This document shows, in pieces, positions 54,448-63,205 of a stretch of DNA of 64,000 nucleotides. Position 1 is the stretch's first letter. Every line of letters begins with the position of its first letter. Made by a program: the position numbers and the translations under genes. Source of the stretch: JAAUTT01 sp963846585 (GTDB lineage: Bacteria; Bacteroidota; Bacteroidia; Bacteroidales; JAAUTT01); assembly GCA_963846585.1 (NCBI GenBank), contig CAWJWO010000019.1, positions 62,001 to 126,000 on the forward strand, read 5' to 3'. Below the pieces are notes generated by a model, which was not told where the DNA came from, made no database searches, and worked only from the letters and a program-made list of their open reading frames with translations.

Positions 54448-56556
54448 ATGGGCAGGGATTTAAATAAGCAAAGGAATATTGGCATTATGGCGCATATCGA
54501 TGCAGGCAAAACTACCACATCGGAGCGTATCTTATTTTATACCGGGGTCAATTATAAAATTGGTGAAGTACATGATGGTACTGCAACTATGGACTGGATG
54601 GTTCAGGAACAGGAAAGAGGTATTACAATTACTTCTGCTGCAACTACCACTTTTTGGAAATATAATAATGATGAATATAAAATAAATATAATTGATACTC
54701 CGGGTCACGTTGACTTTACAGTAGAAGTCGAACGTTCTCTACGTGTACTGGATGGAGCTGTAGCCTTGTTTTGTGCAGTTGGTGGTGTTGAACCCCAAAG
54801 TGAAACTGTTTGGAGACAGGCCGATAAATATAAAGTACCACGTTTAGCCTTTGTAAATAAAATGGATCGTTCAGGTGCCGATTTTTTCATGGTAGTAAAT
54901 GAAATTAAGGAAAAACTGGGATCAAATCCTGTGCCTATACAAATTCCGATTGGTTCTGAAGAAAAATTTATTGGGGTGATCGACCTTATTGAATTTAAAT
55001 CAATAATTTGGAAGGACGATGCTAAATTTGGGTCTATATTCGAGGTGGCCGATGTTCCGTCAGAAATGATTGAAGAGGCTACCGAATGGAGAAATAAGAT
55101 GATTGAGGCTATTGCTGAAACCAGTGATTCATTGCTTGAAAAATTTTTTGATAACCATGCATCCATTACTTCTGATGAGATTCGCAGTGCTGTTCGTAAG
55201 GCTGCAATTGAAATGGCAGTTGTACCTGTAATGTGTGGTTCAGCTTTTAAAAATAAAGGAGTACAGAGTCTTCTTGACGCTATTTGTAATTATTTGCCAA
55301 GTCCTCTGGATAAAGGAAAAGTGATTGGCATAAATCCAAACACAGGTCATGAGGTAGAGCGTAAACCAGATGATAAAGATCCAATATGTGCTTTGGCATT
55401 TAAAATAGCAACTGATCCATATGTTGGCAGGTTGGCATTTCTCCGGATATATTCCGGTAAACTGGATGCGGGTTCGTACCTTTTGAATGCCAGAACGGGT
55501 AAAAAAGAGCGTATTTCCCGTCTGTTCCAGATGCATGCGAACAAACAAAATCCGGTAGATAGTTGTGGTGCCGGTGATATTTGCGCTGTTGTCGGAATAA
55601 AAGAACTTCGCACAGGAGATACAATGTGCGATCCTGATAAACCAATAATACTTGAAGCGATGACATTTCCCACACCGGTTATTGGTGTGGCAGTAGAGCC
55701 GAAAACTCAGGCAGATGTTGACAAATTAGGTGTTGCTCTTGGTAAACTTTCTGAAGAAGATCCTACTTTCCAGGTAAAAACAGATCCGGATAGCGGACAA
55801 TGTGTTATAAGCGGTATGGGAGAACTGCATCTTGAAATTATTATTGATCGCCTTCGACGTGAGTTTAAGGTTGAATGTAACCAGGGTGCACCTCAGGTAG
55901 CTTACAAAGAATGTATTACAAAAGTGGTTCAGCATCGTGAATTATTTAAGAAACAAAGTGGCGGACGTGGTAAGTTTGCAGATATTATTGTTAGAATTGG
56001 TCCTGCCGATGAAGGAATTACAGGTCTTCAATTCATCGATCTTGTAAAGGGCGGCAATGTACCAAAAGAATATATTCCTGCAGTTGAAAAAGGATTTAAA
56101 GAAGCACTTCAAAATGGAGTACTTGCAGGTTATCCTGTAGATAGCATGAAAGTTGAATTGCTGGATGGTTCCTATCATGCTGTGGATTCAGATTCACTTT
56201 CATTTGAAATTTGCGCTAAACAGGCATTCCGTGATGCATGTCCAAAAGCAAAACCGGTATTGCTTGAGCCAATAATGTCAGTTGAAGTTGTTACTCCTGA
56301 AGAATATATGGGAGATGTGATAGGGGATTTTAACAAGAGGCGCGGTCAGATTGAAGGTATGGATTCAAAAGCCGGGGCAAGGGTGATTAAAGCTAAGGTA
56401 CCATTAGCAGAACAGTTTGGTTATGTTACAGTATTGCGTACAATCACTTCAGGCCGTGCAACTTCTACAATGGAGTTTTCGCACTATGCGCAGGTACCTG
56501 AAAACATCTCCAGAGAAGTAATATCAAAAGTAAGAGGAAAAGCAGAGGTTATTTAA
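54448..56556 (+). CDS. fusA: Elongation factor G (standard, GTPase-active)
   Basis: A 702-residue translocase. G1 is MAHIDAGKTTTSER near 14, switch II is DTPGHVDF with the catalytic His, and G4 is VNKMDRSGADF near 142. Domain IV carries KKQSGGRGKFADIIVR and GVLAGYPV. All motifs are canonical, in contrast with the EF-G2 on the other side of the rpsL promoter. It is the normal fusA in rpsL-rpsG-fusA order; tuf does not follow. Confidence 0.98.
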   Translation: MGRDLNKQRNIGIMAHIDAGKTTTSERILFYTGVNYKIGEVHDGTATMDWMVQEQERGITITSAATTTFWKYNNDEYKINIIDTPGHVDFTVEVERSLRVLDGAVALFCAVGGVEPQSETVWRQADKYKVPRLAFVNKMDRSGADFFMVVNEIKEKLGSNPVPIQIPIGSEEKFIGVIDLIEFKSIIWKDDAKFGSIFEVADVPSEMIEEATEWRNKMIEAIAETSDSLLEKFFDNHASITSDEIRSAVRKAAIEMAVVPVMCGSAFKNKGVQSLLDAICNYLPSPLDKGKVIGINPNTGHEVERKPDDKDPICALAFKIATDPYVGRLAFLRIYSGKLDAGSYLLNARTGKKERISRLFQMHANKQNPVDSCGAGDICAVVGIKELRTGDTMCDPDKPIILEAMTFPTPVIGVAVEPKTQADVDKLGVALGKLSEEDPTFQVKTDPDSGQCVISGMGELHLEIIIDRLRREFKVECNQGAPQVAYKECITKVVQHRELFKKQSGGRGKFADIIVRIGPADEGITGLQFIDLVKGGNVPKEYIPAVEKGFKEALQNGVLAGYPVDSMKVELLDGSYHAVDSDSLSFEICAKQAFRDACPKAKPVLLEPIMSVEVVTPEEYMGDVIGDFNKRRGQIEGMDSKAGARVIKAKVPLAEQFGYVTVLRTITSGRATSTMEFSHYAQVPENISREVISKVRGKAEVI

Positions 56557-56573
56557 TATAACAATCATTAATA

Positions 56574-56879
56574 ATGAGCCAGAAAATCAGAATAAAACTT
56601 AAGTCCTACGATCATAACCTGGTAGACAAATCGGCAGAAAAGATAGTCAAGACAGTAAAATCGACGGGCGCTGTAGTTAGTGGGCCAATTCCACTGCCTA
56701 CACATAAAAGAGTATTCACGGTGTTACGTTCTCCATTCGTGAATAAAAAATCAAGAGAACAATTTCAATTGTCGTCTTATAAACGACTGATGGATATTTA
56801 CAGCTCTACCCCAAAAACAATTGATGCTCTTATGAAATTGGAGTTACCAAGTGGCGTGGAAGTTGAGATTAAGGTTTGA
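56574..56879 (+). CDS. rpsJ: 30S ribosomal protein S10
   Basis: A 101-residue protein of the 30S head and, in many bacteria, partner of NusB/NusG. RIKLKSYDHNLVDKSAEKIV and PLPTHKRVFTVLRSPFVNKKS are the S10 core. It starts 17 bases after fusA, so the str and S10 groups are one unit here. Confidence 0.97.
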   Translation: MSQKIRIKLKSYDHNLVDKSAEKIVKTVKSTGAVVSGPIPLPTHKRVFTVLRSPFVNKKSREQFQLSSYKRLMDIYSSTPKTIDALMKLELPSGVEVEIKV

Positions 56880-56900
56880 TAATTGATAAAAATAGAAATT

Positions 56901-57518
56901 ATGCCAGGATTTATTGGTAAAAAAATTGGAATGACTACTATATTTTCCGAAGAAGGAAAAAATGTAGCAGTAACTGTAATTGAAGCCGGGCCATGTGTAG
57001 TTACACAGGTAAAGACCATGGAAAAAGATGGGTACAGCGCAGTTCAACTGGCTTTTGATGATATGAAAGAAAAATCATCAAATAAACCTATGTTAGGGCA
57101 CTTCAAAAGAGCTAATACTGCTCCAAAGCGGAAACTGGTTGAATTTGACTGGGATGATGCCAACGTGAAACTGGGAGATGTTATAACCCTGAATGTAATA
57201 CAGGAGCAAGCCTATGTTGATGTGTTTGGCACTACCAAAGGGCAAGGTTTTCAAGGTGTTGTAACACGACATGGATTTAGCGGAGTAGGGGGCCAGACAC
57301 ATGGACAGCATGACAGGCTACGTGCACCTGGTTCTAACGGAGCATCTTCGTTTCCTTCACGTGTATTCAAAGGCCAACGTATGGCAGGAAGAACTGGTGG
57401 CGATAATGTTAAAATTCAAAATCTCCAGGTTATGAAAGTTATGCCGGAAAATAATCTTCTCCTCGTGAAAGGATCAGTTCCGGGATCAAAAGGAACCTAT
57501 ATAATTATTGAGTACTAA
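56901..57518 (+). CDS. rplC: 50S ribosomal protein L3
   Basis: A 205-residue 23S rRNA-binding protein near the peptidyl-transferase centre. MPGFIGKKIGMTTIF is the N-terminus, so the ATG at 56901 is used rather than a TTG 18 bases upstream. GVVTRHGFSGVGGQTHGQHD and GASSFPSRVFKGQRMAGR form the central loop. The stop overlaps the rplD start (TAATG). Confidence 0.97.
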   Translation: MPGFIGKKIGMTTIFSEEGKNVAVTVIEAGPCVVTQVKTMEKDGYSAVQLAFDDMKEKSSNKPMLGHFKRANTAPKRKLVEFDWDDANVKLGDVITLNVIQEQAYVDVFGTTKGQGFQGVVTRHGFSGVGGQTHGQHDRLRAPGSNGASSFPSRVFKGQRMAGRTGGDNVKIQNLQVMKVMPENNLLLVKGSVPGSKGTYIIIEY

Positions 57519-58141
57519 TGGAAGTAGCAGTTTTAAATAAATCAGGACAGGAAACGGGAAGAAAAATAATTCTCGATGAAACTATTTTCGGGATTGAACC
57601 CAATGACCATGCAATTTATCTTGACGTTAAACAACATCAGGCCAATAAGCGTCAGGGAACCCATAAATCAAAAGAACGTTGGGAAGTAGCTTACAGTACC
57701 CGTAAAATAAAGAAACAAAAGGGAACCGGTGGGGCCAGGGCAGGTAGTATAAAGTCACCTGTATTTGTTGGAGGAGGCCGTGTATTTGGACCTCAGCCAA
57801 GAGACTATTCCTTTAAACTTAATAAAAAGTTAAAGCAACTTGCCCGAATATCAGCTTTGAGTTATAAAGCTAAGGACAATAAAGTTTTGGTTCTTGAAGA
57901 TTTTTCATTTGAAACTCCAAAAACAAAGGAATTTGTTCAGATTAATAAAAATTTGAATTTAAATGATAAAAAATTGCTTTACATTTTATCTGAACAAAAT
58001 AAAACTATATATTTGTCATCTCGTAATTTAGAGGGTAAAAAAGTTGTAACAATCACAGATTTAAATACTTACGACATTATTAATGCGTCAGTTTTAGTCT
58101 TCATGGAAAGTTCAATCAACGCTTTACAACAAAACGACTAA
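57518..58141 (+). CDS. rplD: 50S ribosomal protein L4
   Basis: A 207-residue exit-tunnel protein. KKQKGTGGARAGSIKSPVF and GGGRVFGPQPRDYS are the conserved tunnel loop. The start codon shares a base with the rplC stop. In gamma-proteobacteria L4 controls the S10 operon; no leader of that kind is visible here. Confidence 0.97.
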   Translation: MEVAVLNKSGQETGRKIILDETIFGIEPNDHAIYLDVKQHQANKRQGTHKSKERWEVAYSTRKIKKQKGTGGARAGSIKSPVFVGGGRVFGPQPRDYSFKLNKKLKQLARISALSYKAKDNKVLVLEDFSFETPKTKEFVQINKNLNLNDKKLLYILSEQNKTIYLSSRNLEGKKVVTITDLNTYDIINASVLVFMESSINALQQND

Positions 58142-58156
58142 CAATAAAGGATTATC

Positions 58157-58453
58157 ATGGCTACTGAAATTATATACAAACCCATTGTAACTGAGAAGCT
58201 TACTGCTCTAGGAGATAAACTTAACCGTTATGGGTTTATTGTTGATAAGCATGCTAACAAAATTGAAATTAAAAGTGCGATTGAAAAAATGTATGGTGTA
58301 ACTGTGGCTGCAGTAAATACAATTACATATGCAGGCAAGATAAAATCCAGGAATACCAAATCTGGTGTCATTAAGGGTCAAAAAAATTCTTTTAAAAAAG
58401 CAATTATCACTGTACAGGAAGGTGAGAAAATTGATTTTTATAGCAATATATAA
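58157..58453 (+). CDS. rplW: 50S ribosomal protein L23
   Basis: A 98-residue exit-site protein that docks signal recognition particle and trigger factor. IIYKPIVTEKLTALGD is the N-terminal signature, and YGFIVDKHANKIEIKSAIEK the RNA-binding core. It lies between rplD and rplB with short spacers. Confidence 0.97.
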   Translation: MATEIIYKPIVTEKLTALGDKLNRYGFIVDKHANKIEIKSAIEKMYGVTVAAVNTITYAGKIKSRNTKSGVIKGQKNSFKKAIITVQEGEKIDFYSNI

Positions 58454-58458
58454 TTATC

Positions 58459-59283
58459 ATGGCAATAAGAAAATTAAAACCGGTAACACCGGGTCAGCGA
58501 CATAAGATAATAAGTTCTTTCGAGGAAATTACAACATCAGTTGCGGAGAAAACATTGCTGGCACCGTTAAAAAGTTCCGGAGGGCGCAACAATACAGGGA
58601 AAATGACTATGCGTTATATAGGTGGCGGACATAAAAGGATGTATCGCCTTATCGATTTTCTCAGGAATAAAGATGGTATAAGTGCAGAAGTAAATACAAT
58701 TGAATATGATCCTAACAGGACTTGCAGAATAGCATTGGTTACTTATCAGGATGGTGAAAAAAAATACATTATCGCTCCTCATGGGATTAAGGTAGGCCAG
58801 TCTATTTTATCCGGAAAAGATGTGGCACCCGAAATTGGAAACGCATTATTCCTTTCAGATATTCCATTAGGAACAATAATACACAACATAGAGTTACGAC
58901 CGGGACAAGGTGGTCAGTTAGCCAGAAGTGCAGGTTCTTATGCACAGTTATTATCACGTGAAGGGAAGTTTGCAATTTTAAAATTGCCTTCAGGTGAAAC
59001 CAGAATGGTTCTAACTACTTGTAAAGCTACAATAGGATCAGTTTCCAATCCTGACCATGCTATTGAAAAGTCCGGGAAGGCAGGTCGAAGCCGTTGGTTA
59101 GGACGTCGTCCCCGAAACAGAGGTGTTGCAATGAATCCGGTTGATCATCCGATGGGTGGCGGAGAAGGGCGTGCATCAGGAGGCCATCCCCGTTCAAGAA
59201 AAGGGATACCTGCTAAAGGGTATAAGACCAGGGCGCATAAAAAAGATTCAAATAAGTATATATTAGAAAAAAGAAAAAAATAA
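58459..59283 (+). CDS. rplB: 50S ribosomal protein L2
   Basis: A 274-residue protein required for subunit joining and peptidyl transfer. LKSSGGRNNTGKMTMRYIGG, GPGQGG-like RPGQGGQLARSAGSY, and the C-terminal RGVAMNPVDHPMGGGEGRAS with the functional histidine are present. Standard length. Confidence 0.98.
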   Translation: MAIRKLKPVTPGQRHKIISSFEEITTSVAEKTLLAPLKSSGGRNNTGKMTMRYIGGGHKRMYRLIDFLRNKDGISAEVNTIEYDPNRTCRIALVTYQDGEKKYIIAPHGIKVGQSILSGKDVAPEIGNALFLSDIPLGTIIHNIELRPGQGGQLARSAGSYAQLLSREGKFAILKLPSGETRMVLTTCKATIGSVSNPDHAIEKSGKAGRSRWLGRRPRNRGVAMNPVDHPMGGGEGRASGGHPRSRKGIPAKGYKTRAHKKDSNKYILEKRKK

Positions 59284-59302
59284 TAGCTATAATTAATTAA
59301 TT

Positions 59303-59572
59303 ATGAGTCGATCACTCAAAAAAGGGCCTTTTATTGATTTTAAACTCGAAAAGAGGGTACTCGATTTAAATAAGGGTGCAAAAAAATCGGTAATAAAAAC
59401 CTGGTCAAGGAGATCAATGATTTCACCTGATTTTGTAGGGCATACAATTGCTGTTCATAACGGAAATAAGTTTATTCCGGTATATGTTACTGAAAATATG
59501 GTTGGCCATAAGTTTGGAGAATTTGCTCCAACAAGAACATTCAGGGGGCATTCAGGAAATAAAAAAGCCTGA
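59303..59572 (+). CDS. rpsS: 30S ribosomal protein S19
   Basis: An 89-residue protein of the 30S head. MSRSLKKGPFIDFKLEKRV and TWSRRSMISPDFVGHTIAVH are signatures, and GHKFGEFAPTRTFRGH ends the fold. It lies 19 bases after rplB. Confidence 0.98.
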   Translation: MSRSLKKGPFIDFKLEKRVLDLNKGAKKSVIKTWSRRSMISPDFVGHTIAVHNGNKFIPVYVTENMVGHKFGEFAPTRTFRGHSGNKKA

Positions 59573-59614
59573 TAAACAGTAAAATTTCTGGAATAAAATG
59601 AAAAATTAACAGAT

Positions 59615-60031
59615 ATGGGGGCTAGGAAAACAGAATTTGCCAATAAATTAAAAGAAGCCAGAAAGATAAAATCTTTTGCAGTGCTTCGTAATTGCCCTTC
59701 ATCACCTCGTAAGATGCGGTATATTGTGGATTTAATCCGCGGTGTTGAAGTAAACAGGGCACTTGATATTTTAAAATATTCTAATAAGGAAGCTGCCGGA
59801 AATGTTGAAAAATTACTTCTTTCTGCCCTGGCAAACTGGCAGGTAAAAAATGAAGGCCTTCGTGTTGAAGAAAGTAATTTAATAGTTAAAGAAGTTTTTG
59901 TTGATTGTGGTACTATGGCAAAGCGTCTTAAAACGGCTCCACAGGGCAGGGCTTACAGGATAAGAAAAAGATCAAATCATGTTACACTGGTTTTAGACAG
60001 TGTAACTAATATTACAACACAAACAAAATAA
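59615..60031 (+). CDS. rplV: 50S ribosomal protein L22
   Basis: A 138-residue tunnel protein whose hairpin contacts nascent chains. VLRNCPSSPRKMRYIVDLIRG and the loop APQGRAYRIRKRSNHVT are typical. N-terminal extension of about 25 residues (MGARKTEFANKLKEARK). It ends seven bases before rpsC. Confidence 0.97.
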   Translation: MGARKTEFANKLKEARKIKSFAVLRNCPSSPRKMRYIVDLIRGVEVNRALDILKYSNKEAAGNVEKLLLSALANWQVKNEGLRVEESNLIVKEVFVDCGTMAKRLKTAPQGRAYRIRKRSNHVTLVLDSVTNITTQTK

Positions 60032-60037
60032 TAAGGA

Positions 60038-60847
60038 ATGGGACAAAAAGTTAATCCAATATCAAACAGGCTGGGAATAATCAGAGGTTGGGATTCTAAT
60101 TGGTATGGTGGTAAAAGTTTTGCCAGTAAACTGGTCGAAGATACCAGGATACGTGATTATTTGAATGCTCGTTTGGCAAAAGCCAGCGTTTCCAAAATTA
60201 TTATTGAACGTACTCTTAAACTTATTACAGTTACTGTAAATACTGCCAGACCGGGTATTATTATAGGAAAAGGAGGTCAGGAAGTCGACAAACTGAAAGA
60301 AGAATTAAAGAAAATTACTAAAAAAGAAGTACAAATAAATATTTTTGAGGTAAAACGACCTGAACTTGATGCAGTTATTGTTGCAAATAATATTGCCAGA
60401 CAGGTTGAAGGAAAAATTTCCTATCGCCGGGCAATTAAGATGGCAATAGCTTCCACAATCAGAATGGGAGCAGAAGGCATTAAAGTTATTGTTTCAGGAC
60501 GTCTTGGAGGAGCTGAAATGGCACGTTCAGAAATGTATAAGGAAGGACGTATACCTCTTCATACTTTTCGGGCAGATATTGATTATGCACTTGGTGAGGC
60601 ACTTACTAAAGTCGGCCAGATAGGTATTAAGGTTTGGATATGCAATGGTGAAGTCTATGGACATCGTGACCTCTCGCCAAATGTTGGTTTAATGTCAGCT
60701 AAACAACAAAAGGGTGGTGATCGTAATACTGGTGACCGCAACGACAGAAATGACCGTGGAGAACGTGGCGATCGCAGAGAACGTGGCGATCGTGGAAACA
60801 GGGGAGATCGGAATGACCGTCAAGGCTTTAAGAAGAAGGGGAAGTAG
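60038..60847 (+). CDS. rpsC: 30S ribosomal protein S3 with Arg/Gly/Asp-rich extension
   Basis: A 269-residue protein; the family core is about 210-230. PGIIIGKGGQEVDKLKEEL near 72 is the KH loop, and VSGRLGGAEMARSEMYKEGR near 152 the mRNA entry region. From residue 225 a tail of DRNDRGERGD-type repeats follows, ending FKKKGK. The tail is positively and negatively charged low complexity and may contact mRNA or vary freely. The TAG stop is a TAGTGCATAGTGC repeat unit. Confidence 0.97.
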   Translation: MGQKVNPISNRLGIIRGWDSNWYGGKSFASKLVEDTRIRDYLNARLAKASVSKIIIERTLKLITVTVNTARPGIIIGKGGQEVDKLKEELKKITKKEVQINIFEVKRPELDAVIVANNIARQVEGKISYRRAIKMAIASTIRMGAEGIKVIVSGRLGGAEMARSEMYKEGRIPLHTFRADIDYALGEALTKVGQIGIKVWICNGEVYGHRDLSPNVGLMSAKQQKGGDRNTGDRNDRNDRGERGDRRERGDRGNRGDRNDRQGFKKKGK

Positions 60848-60968
60848 TGCATAGTGCATAGTGAATACTAGTACAACCTTTACAACAAAATAAGGAAAAA
60901 TTGAGCAGAAGTATTAATATATAATTATCATATCAATCATCAATTATCAATTATCAATTATCAATTAA
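60848..60968. repeat. Word arrays between rpsC and rplP
   Basis: TAGTGCATAGTG units start in the rpsC stop codon. GTACAACCTTTACAAC follows (60871-60886), then CAATTAT heptamers (60937-60966) run up to two bases before the rplP ATG. This is an unusual 121-base gap inside the S10 group. Confidence 0.85.
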
Positions 60969-61388
60969 ATGTTACAACCTAAAAAAACAAAATACAGAAG
61001 GCAGCAAAAGGGTAAAATGAAAGGTATGGCCCAACGGGGACATGAACTTGCATTCGGCTCTTTTGGAATTAAGGGGTTGGAGAATGCCTGGATAACTGGC
61101 AGACAGATTGAGGCAGCAAGACAAGCAGTTACACGTCATATGAAACGTGAGGGTCAGATATGGATCAGGATTTTCCCTGATAAGCCAATTACTAAAAAAC
61201 CTGCAGAAGTTCGAATGGGAAAAGGTAAAGGTGCACCCGAAGGTTTCGTATCACCTATAACTCCCGGCCGTATTATAATTGAGGCAGAAGGTGTACCTTT
61301 TGAAGTTGCCAGGGAAGCATTGCGCCTTGCAGCTCAAAAGCTTCCTATTAAAACCAAGTTTGTAGTACGGCGTGATTTTGTTGAATAA
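60969..61388 (+). CDS. rplP: 50S ribosomal protein L16
   Basis: A 139-residue protein at the A-site finger and E. coli Arg81-type hydroxylation loop. KTKYRRQQKGKMKGMAQRG is the start, RHMKREGQIWIRIFPDKP the core, and KPAEVRMGKGKGAPEGFV the loop. It begins directly behind a CAATTAT word array. Confidence 0.97.
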   Translation: MLQPKKTKYRRQQKGKMKGMAQRGHELAFGSFGIKGLENAWITGRQIEAARQAVTRHMKREGQIWIRIFPDKPITKKPAEVRMGKGKGAPEGFVSPITPGRIIIEAEGVPFEVAREALRLAAQKLPIKTKFVVRRDFVE

Positions 61389-61462
61389 TTTGAGGTTTTT
61401 AGAGATACTCAATAATAATAGAACCTTTAAACTATTCAAGATAAACTAAAAATATTGTCCGA

Positions 61463-61669
61463 ATGAAAATGCTTGAAATTAAAGAATTAACAACTAAGGA
61501 GATACAGGAAAGGGTAGCAGCCGAAAAAGATACCTTGGTTCGCATAAAACTGAACCATGTTATATCTTCTATGGATAACCCAATGAAAATTAAATATACA
61601 CGAAAAGATATAGCCAGGTTGCTTACAGAATTACGCTTCAGACAATTAAATGAATCAAAGAAAAGTTGA
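61463..61669 (+). CDS. rpmC: 50S ribosomal protein L29
   Basis: A 68-residue helical protein near the tunnel exit. LEIKELTTKEIQERVAAEKD and YTRKDIARLLTELRFRQ fit L29. A second in-frame ATG (MLEIKEL) two codons in is an equal candidate start. The 74-base gap after rplP holds no clear array. Confidence 0.93.
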   Translation: MKMLEIKELTTKEIQERVAAEKDTLVRIKLNHVISSMDNPMKIKYTRKDIARLLTELRFRQLNESKKS

Positions 61670-61676
61670 CTGACAC

Positions 61677-61934
61677 ATGGAAAATAGAAATTTAAGAAAA
61701 GAAAGAACTGGCGTAGTAGTTAGTAATAAGATGGATAAAACCATTATTATTGAAGTAAAACGTAAAGTTAAACATCCTATTTACGGTAAATTTGTAAATA
61801 AAACATCTAAATATTATGCCCATGATGAGAAAAATACCTGTGATATAGGTGATAAAGTTCTTATTATGGAAACCAGGCCTTTGAGCAAATCAAAAAACTG
61901 GAGACTAGTTGAAATTATTGAAAAGGTGAAGTAA
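61677..61934 (+). CDS. rpsQ: 30S ribosomal protein S17
   Basis: An 85-residue OB-fold protein. NLRKERTGVVVSNKMDKTI and HPIYGKFVNKTSKYYAHDE are signatures, and RPLSKSKNWRLVEI ends it. Seven bases after rpmC. Confidence 0.97.
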   Translation: MENRNLRKERTGVVVSNKMDKTIIIEVKRKVKHPIYGKFVNKTSKYYAHDEKNTCDIGDKVLIMETRPLSKSKNWRLVEIIEKVK

Positions 61935-61936
61935 CC

Positions 61937-62302
61937 ATGATACAACAGGAAAGCAGATTATCAGTAGCTGACAATAGCGGTGCAAAAGAAGTTTTATGTA
62001 TTAAAGTTCTTGGAGGCACTCGTAAAAAGTACGCCACTGTAGGTGATAAAATAGTTGTTAGCGTAAAAAGTGCACTTCCGTCAGGTGAAGTAAAGAAAGG
62101 CTCAGTTAGCAAGGCAGTAGTGGTACGGACCAGGAAGGAAGTCCGCAGGGCTGATGGGTCTTATATCAGGTTCGACGACAATGCGGTAGTTTTGCTTAAC
62201 CAGGCTGAAGAAATTAGAGGAACGCGTATTTTTGGCCCTGTTGCAAGAGAACTTCGTGAAAATTATATGAAGATTATTTCACTGGCACCTGAGGTATTAT
62301 AA
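61937..62302 (+). CDS. rplN: 50S ribosomal protein L14
   Basis: A 121-residue beta-barrel at the subunit interface. MIQQESRLSVADNSGAKEV and GTRIFGPVARELRENYMKII are diagnostic. It begins two bases after the rpsQ stop. Confidence 0.98.
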   Translation: MIQQESRLSVADNSGAKEVLCIKVLGGTRKKYATVGDKIVVSVKSALPSGEVKKGSVSKAVVVRTRKEVRRADGSYIRFDDNAVVLLNQAEEIRGTRIFGPVARELRENYMKIISLAPEVL

Positions 62303-62320
62303 TATAAATCAGATTAAAAA

Positions 62321-62647
62321 ATGGGTAAGAAATTACATATTAAAAAAGGCGATACTGTTATCGTTAATGCGGGAAACAATAAGGGCCGGCAGGGAAGGGT
62401 ACTTACAGTGCTGGTAAGCAAAGAAAGGGCAATTGTTGAAGGCATTAATATGGTATCAAAACACACTAAACCAAATGCTAAAGTCTCTCAGGGAGGTATA
62501 ATTAAAAGGGAAGCACCTGTTCATATTTCAAATCTGAACCTGGTAGACCCGGTATCCGGAAAAGCAACAAGAATAGGGCGCAGATTAAATGATAAAAATC
62601 AATTGGTGCGATATTCAAAAAAATCAGGGGAGGAAATTAAGAAATGA
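62321..62647 (+). CDS. rplX: 50S ribosomal protein L24
   Basis: A 108-residue KOW-fold assembly initiator. KKGDTVIVNAGNNKGRQGRV is the KOW motif, and EGINMVSKHTKPNAK follows. It overlaps rplE by four bases (ATGA). Confidence 0.97.
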   Translation: MGKKLHIKKGDTVIVNAGNNKGRQGRVLTVLVSKERAIVEGINMVSKHTKPNAKVSQGGIIKREAPVHISNLNLVDPVSGKATRIGRRLNDKNQLVRYSKKSGEEIKK

Positions 62648-63198
62648 ACTATGTTCCCAATTTAAAAATTAAATACAAGGAAGAAGTTATTCCTGCATTA
62701 ATGAAGGAATTTAGCTATAAATCAGTTATGCAGGTACCACGCCTTGATAAAATAGTTATTAACCAGGGAGTTGGTCAGGCTGTTGCTGATAAAAAAATGG
62801 TAGAAACAGCACTCACCGAATTGGCAAATATAACCGGCCAAAAAGCAATTTCAACTAATTCGAAAAAGGATATTTCCAATTTCAAATTACGCAAGAATGT
62901 TGCTATCGGGGTTAAAGTTACATTGCGTAAAGATCGGATGTATGAGTTTCTGGAACGTTTGATCAATACATCTTTGCCCCGGATAAGAGATTTTAAGGGA
63001 ATAAACAATAAAATGGACGGAAGAGGTAATTATACCCTGGGGATAACTGAACAAATAATATTTCCGGAAATTGATATTGATAAAGTTTCTAAAATATTTG
63101 GAATGGAAATATCATTTGTTACGAACGCAAATTCAGATGAAGAAGGATTTGCTTTATTACGTGAATTTGGAATTCCTTTTAAATCTAATAAAAAGTAG
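62644..63198 (+). CDS. rplE: 50S ribosomal protein L5
   Basis: A 184-residue protein of the central protuberance that binds 5S rRNA. VPRLDKIVINQGVGQAVAD and FKLRKNVAIGVKVTLRKDRM are signatures, and NTNANSDEEG-like TNANSDEEGFALLREFGIPF ends it. Seven bases before rpsN. Confidence 0.98.
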   Translation: MNYVPNLKIKYKEEVIPALMKEFSYKSVMQVPRLDKIVINQGVGQAVADKKMVETALTELANITGQKAISTNSKKDISNFKLRKNVAIGVKVTLRKDRMYEFLERLINTSLPRIRDFKGINNKMDGRGNYTLGITEQIIFPEIDIDKVSKIFGMEISFVTNANSDEEGFALLREFGIPFKSNKK

Positions 63199-63205
63199 TA
63201 ACGAA

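Noticed and set aside
63071..63205. 45-codon extension of S14
   Set aside because: It overlaps rplE and has no S14 resemblance; ATG at 63206 gives the standard protein.
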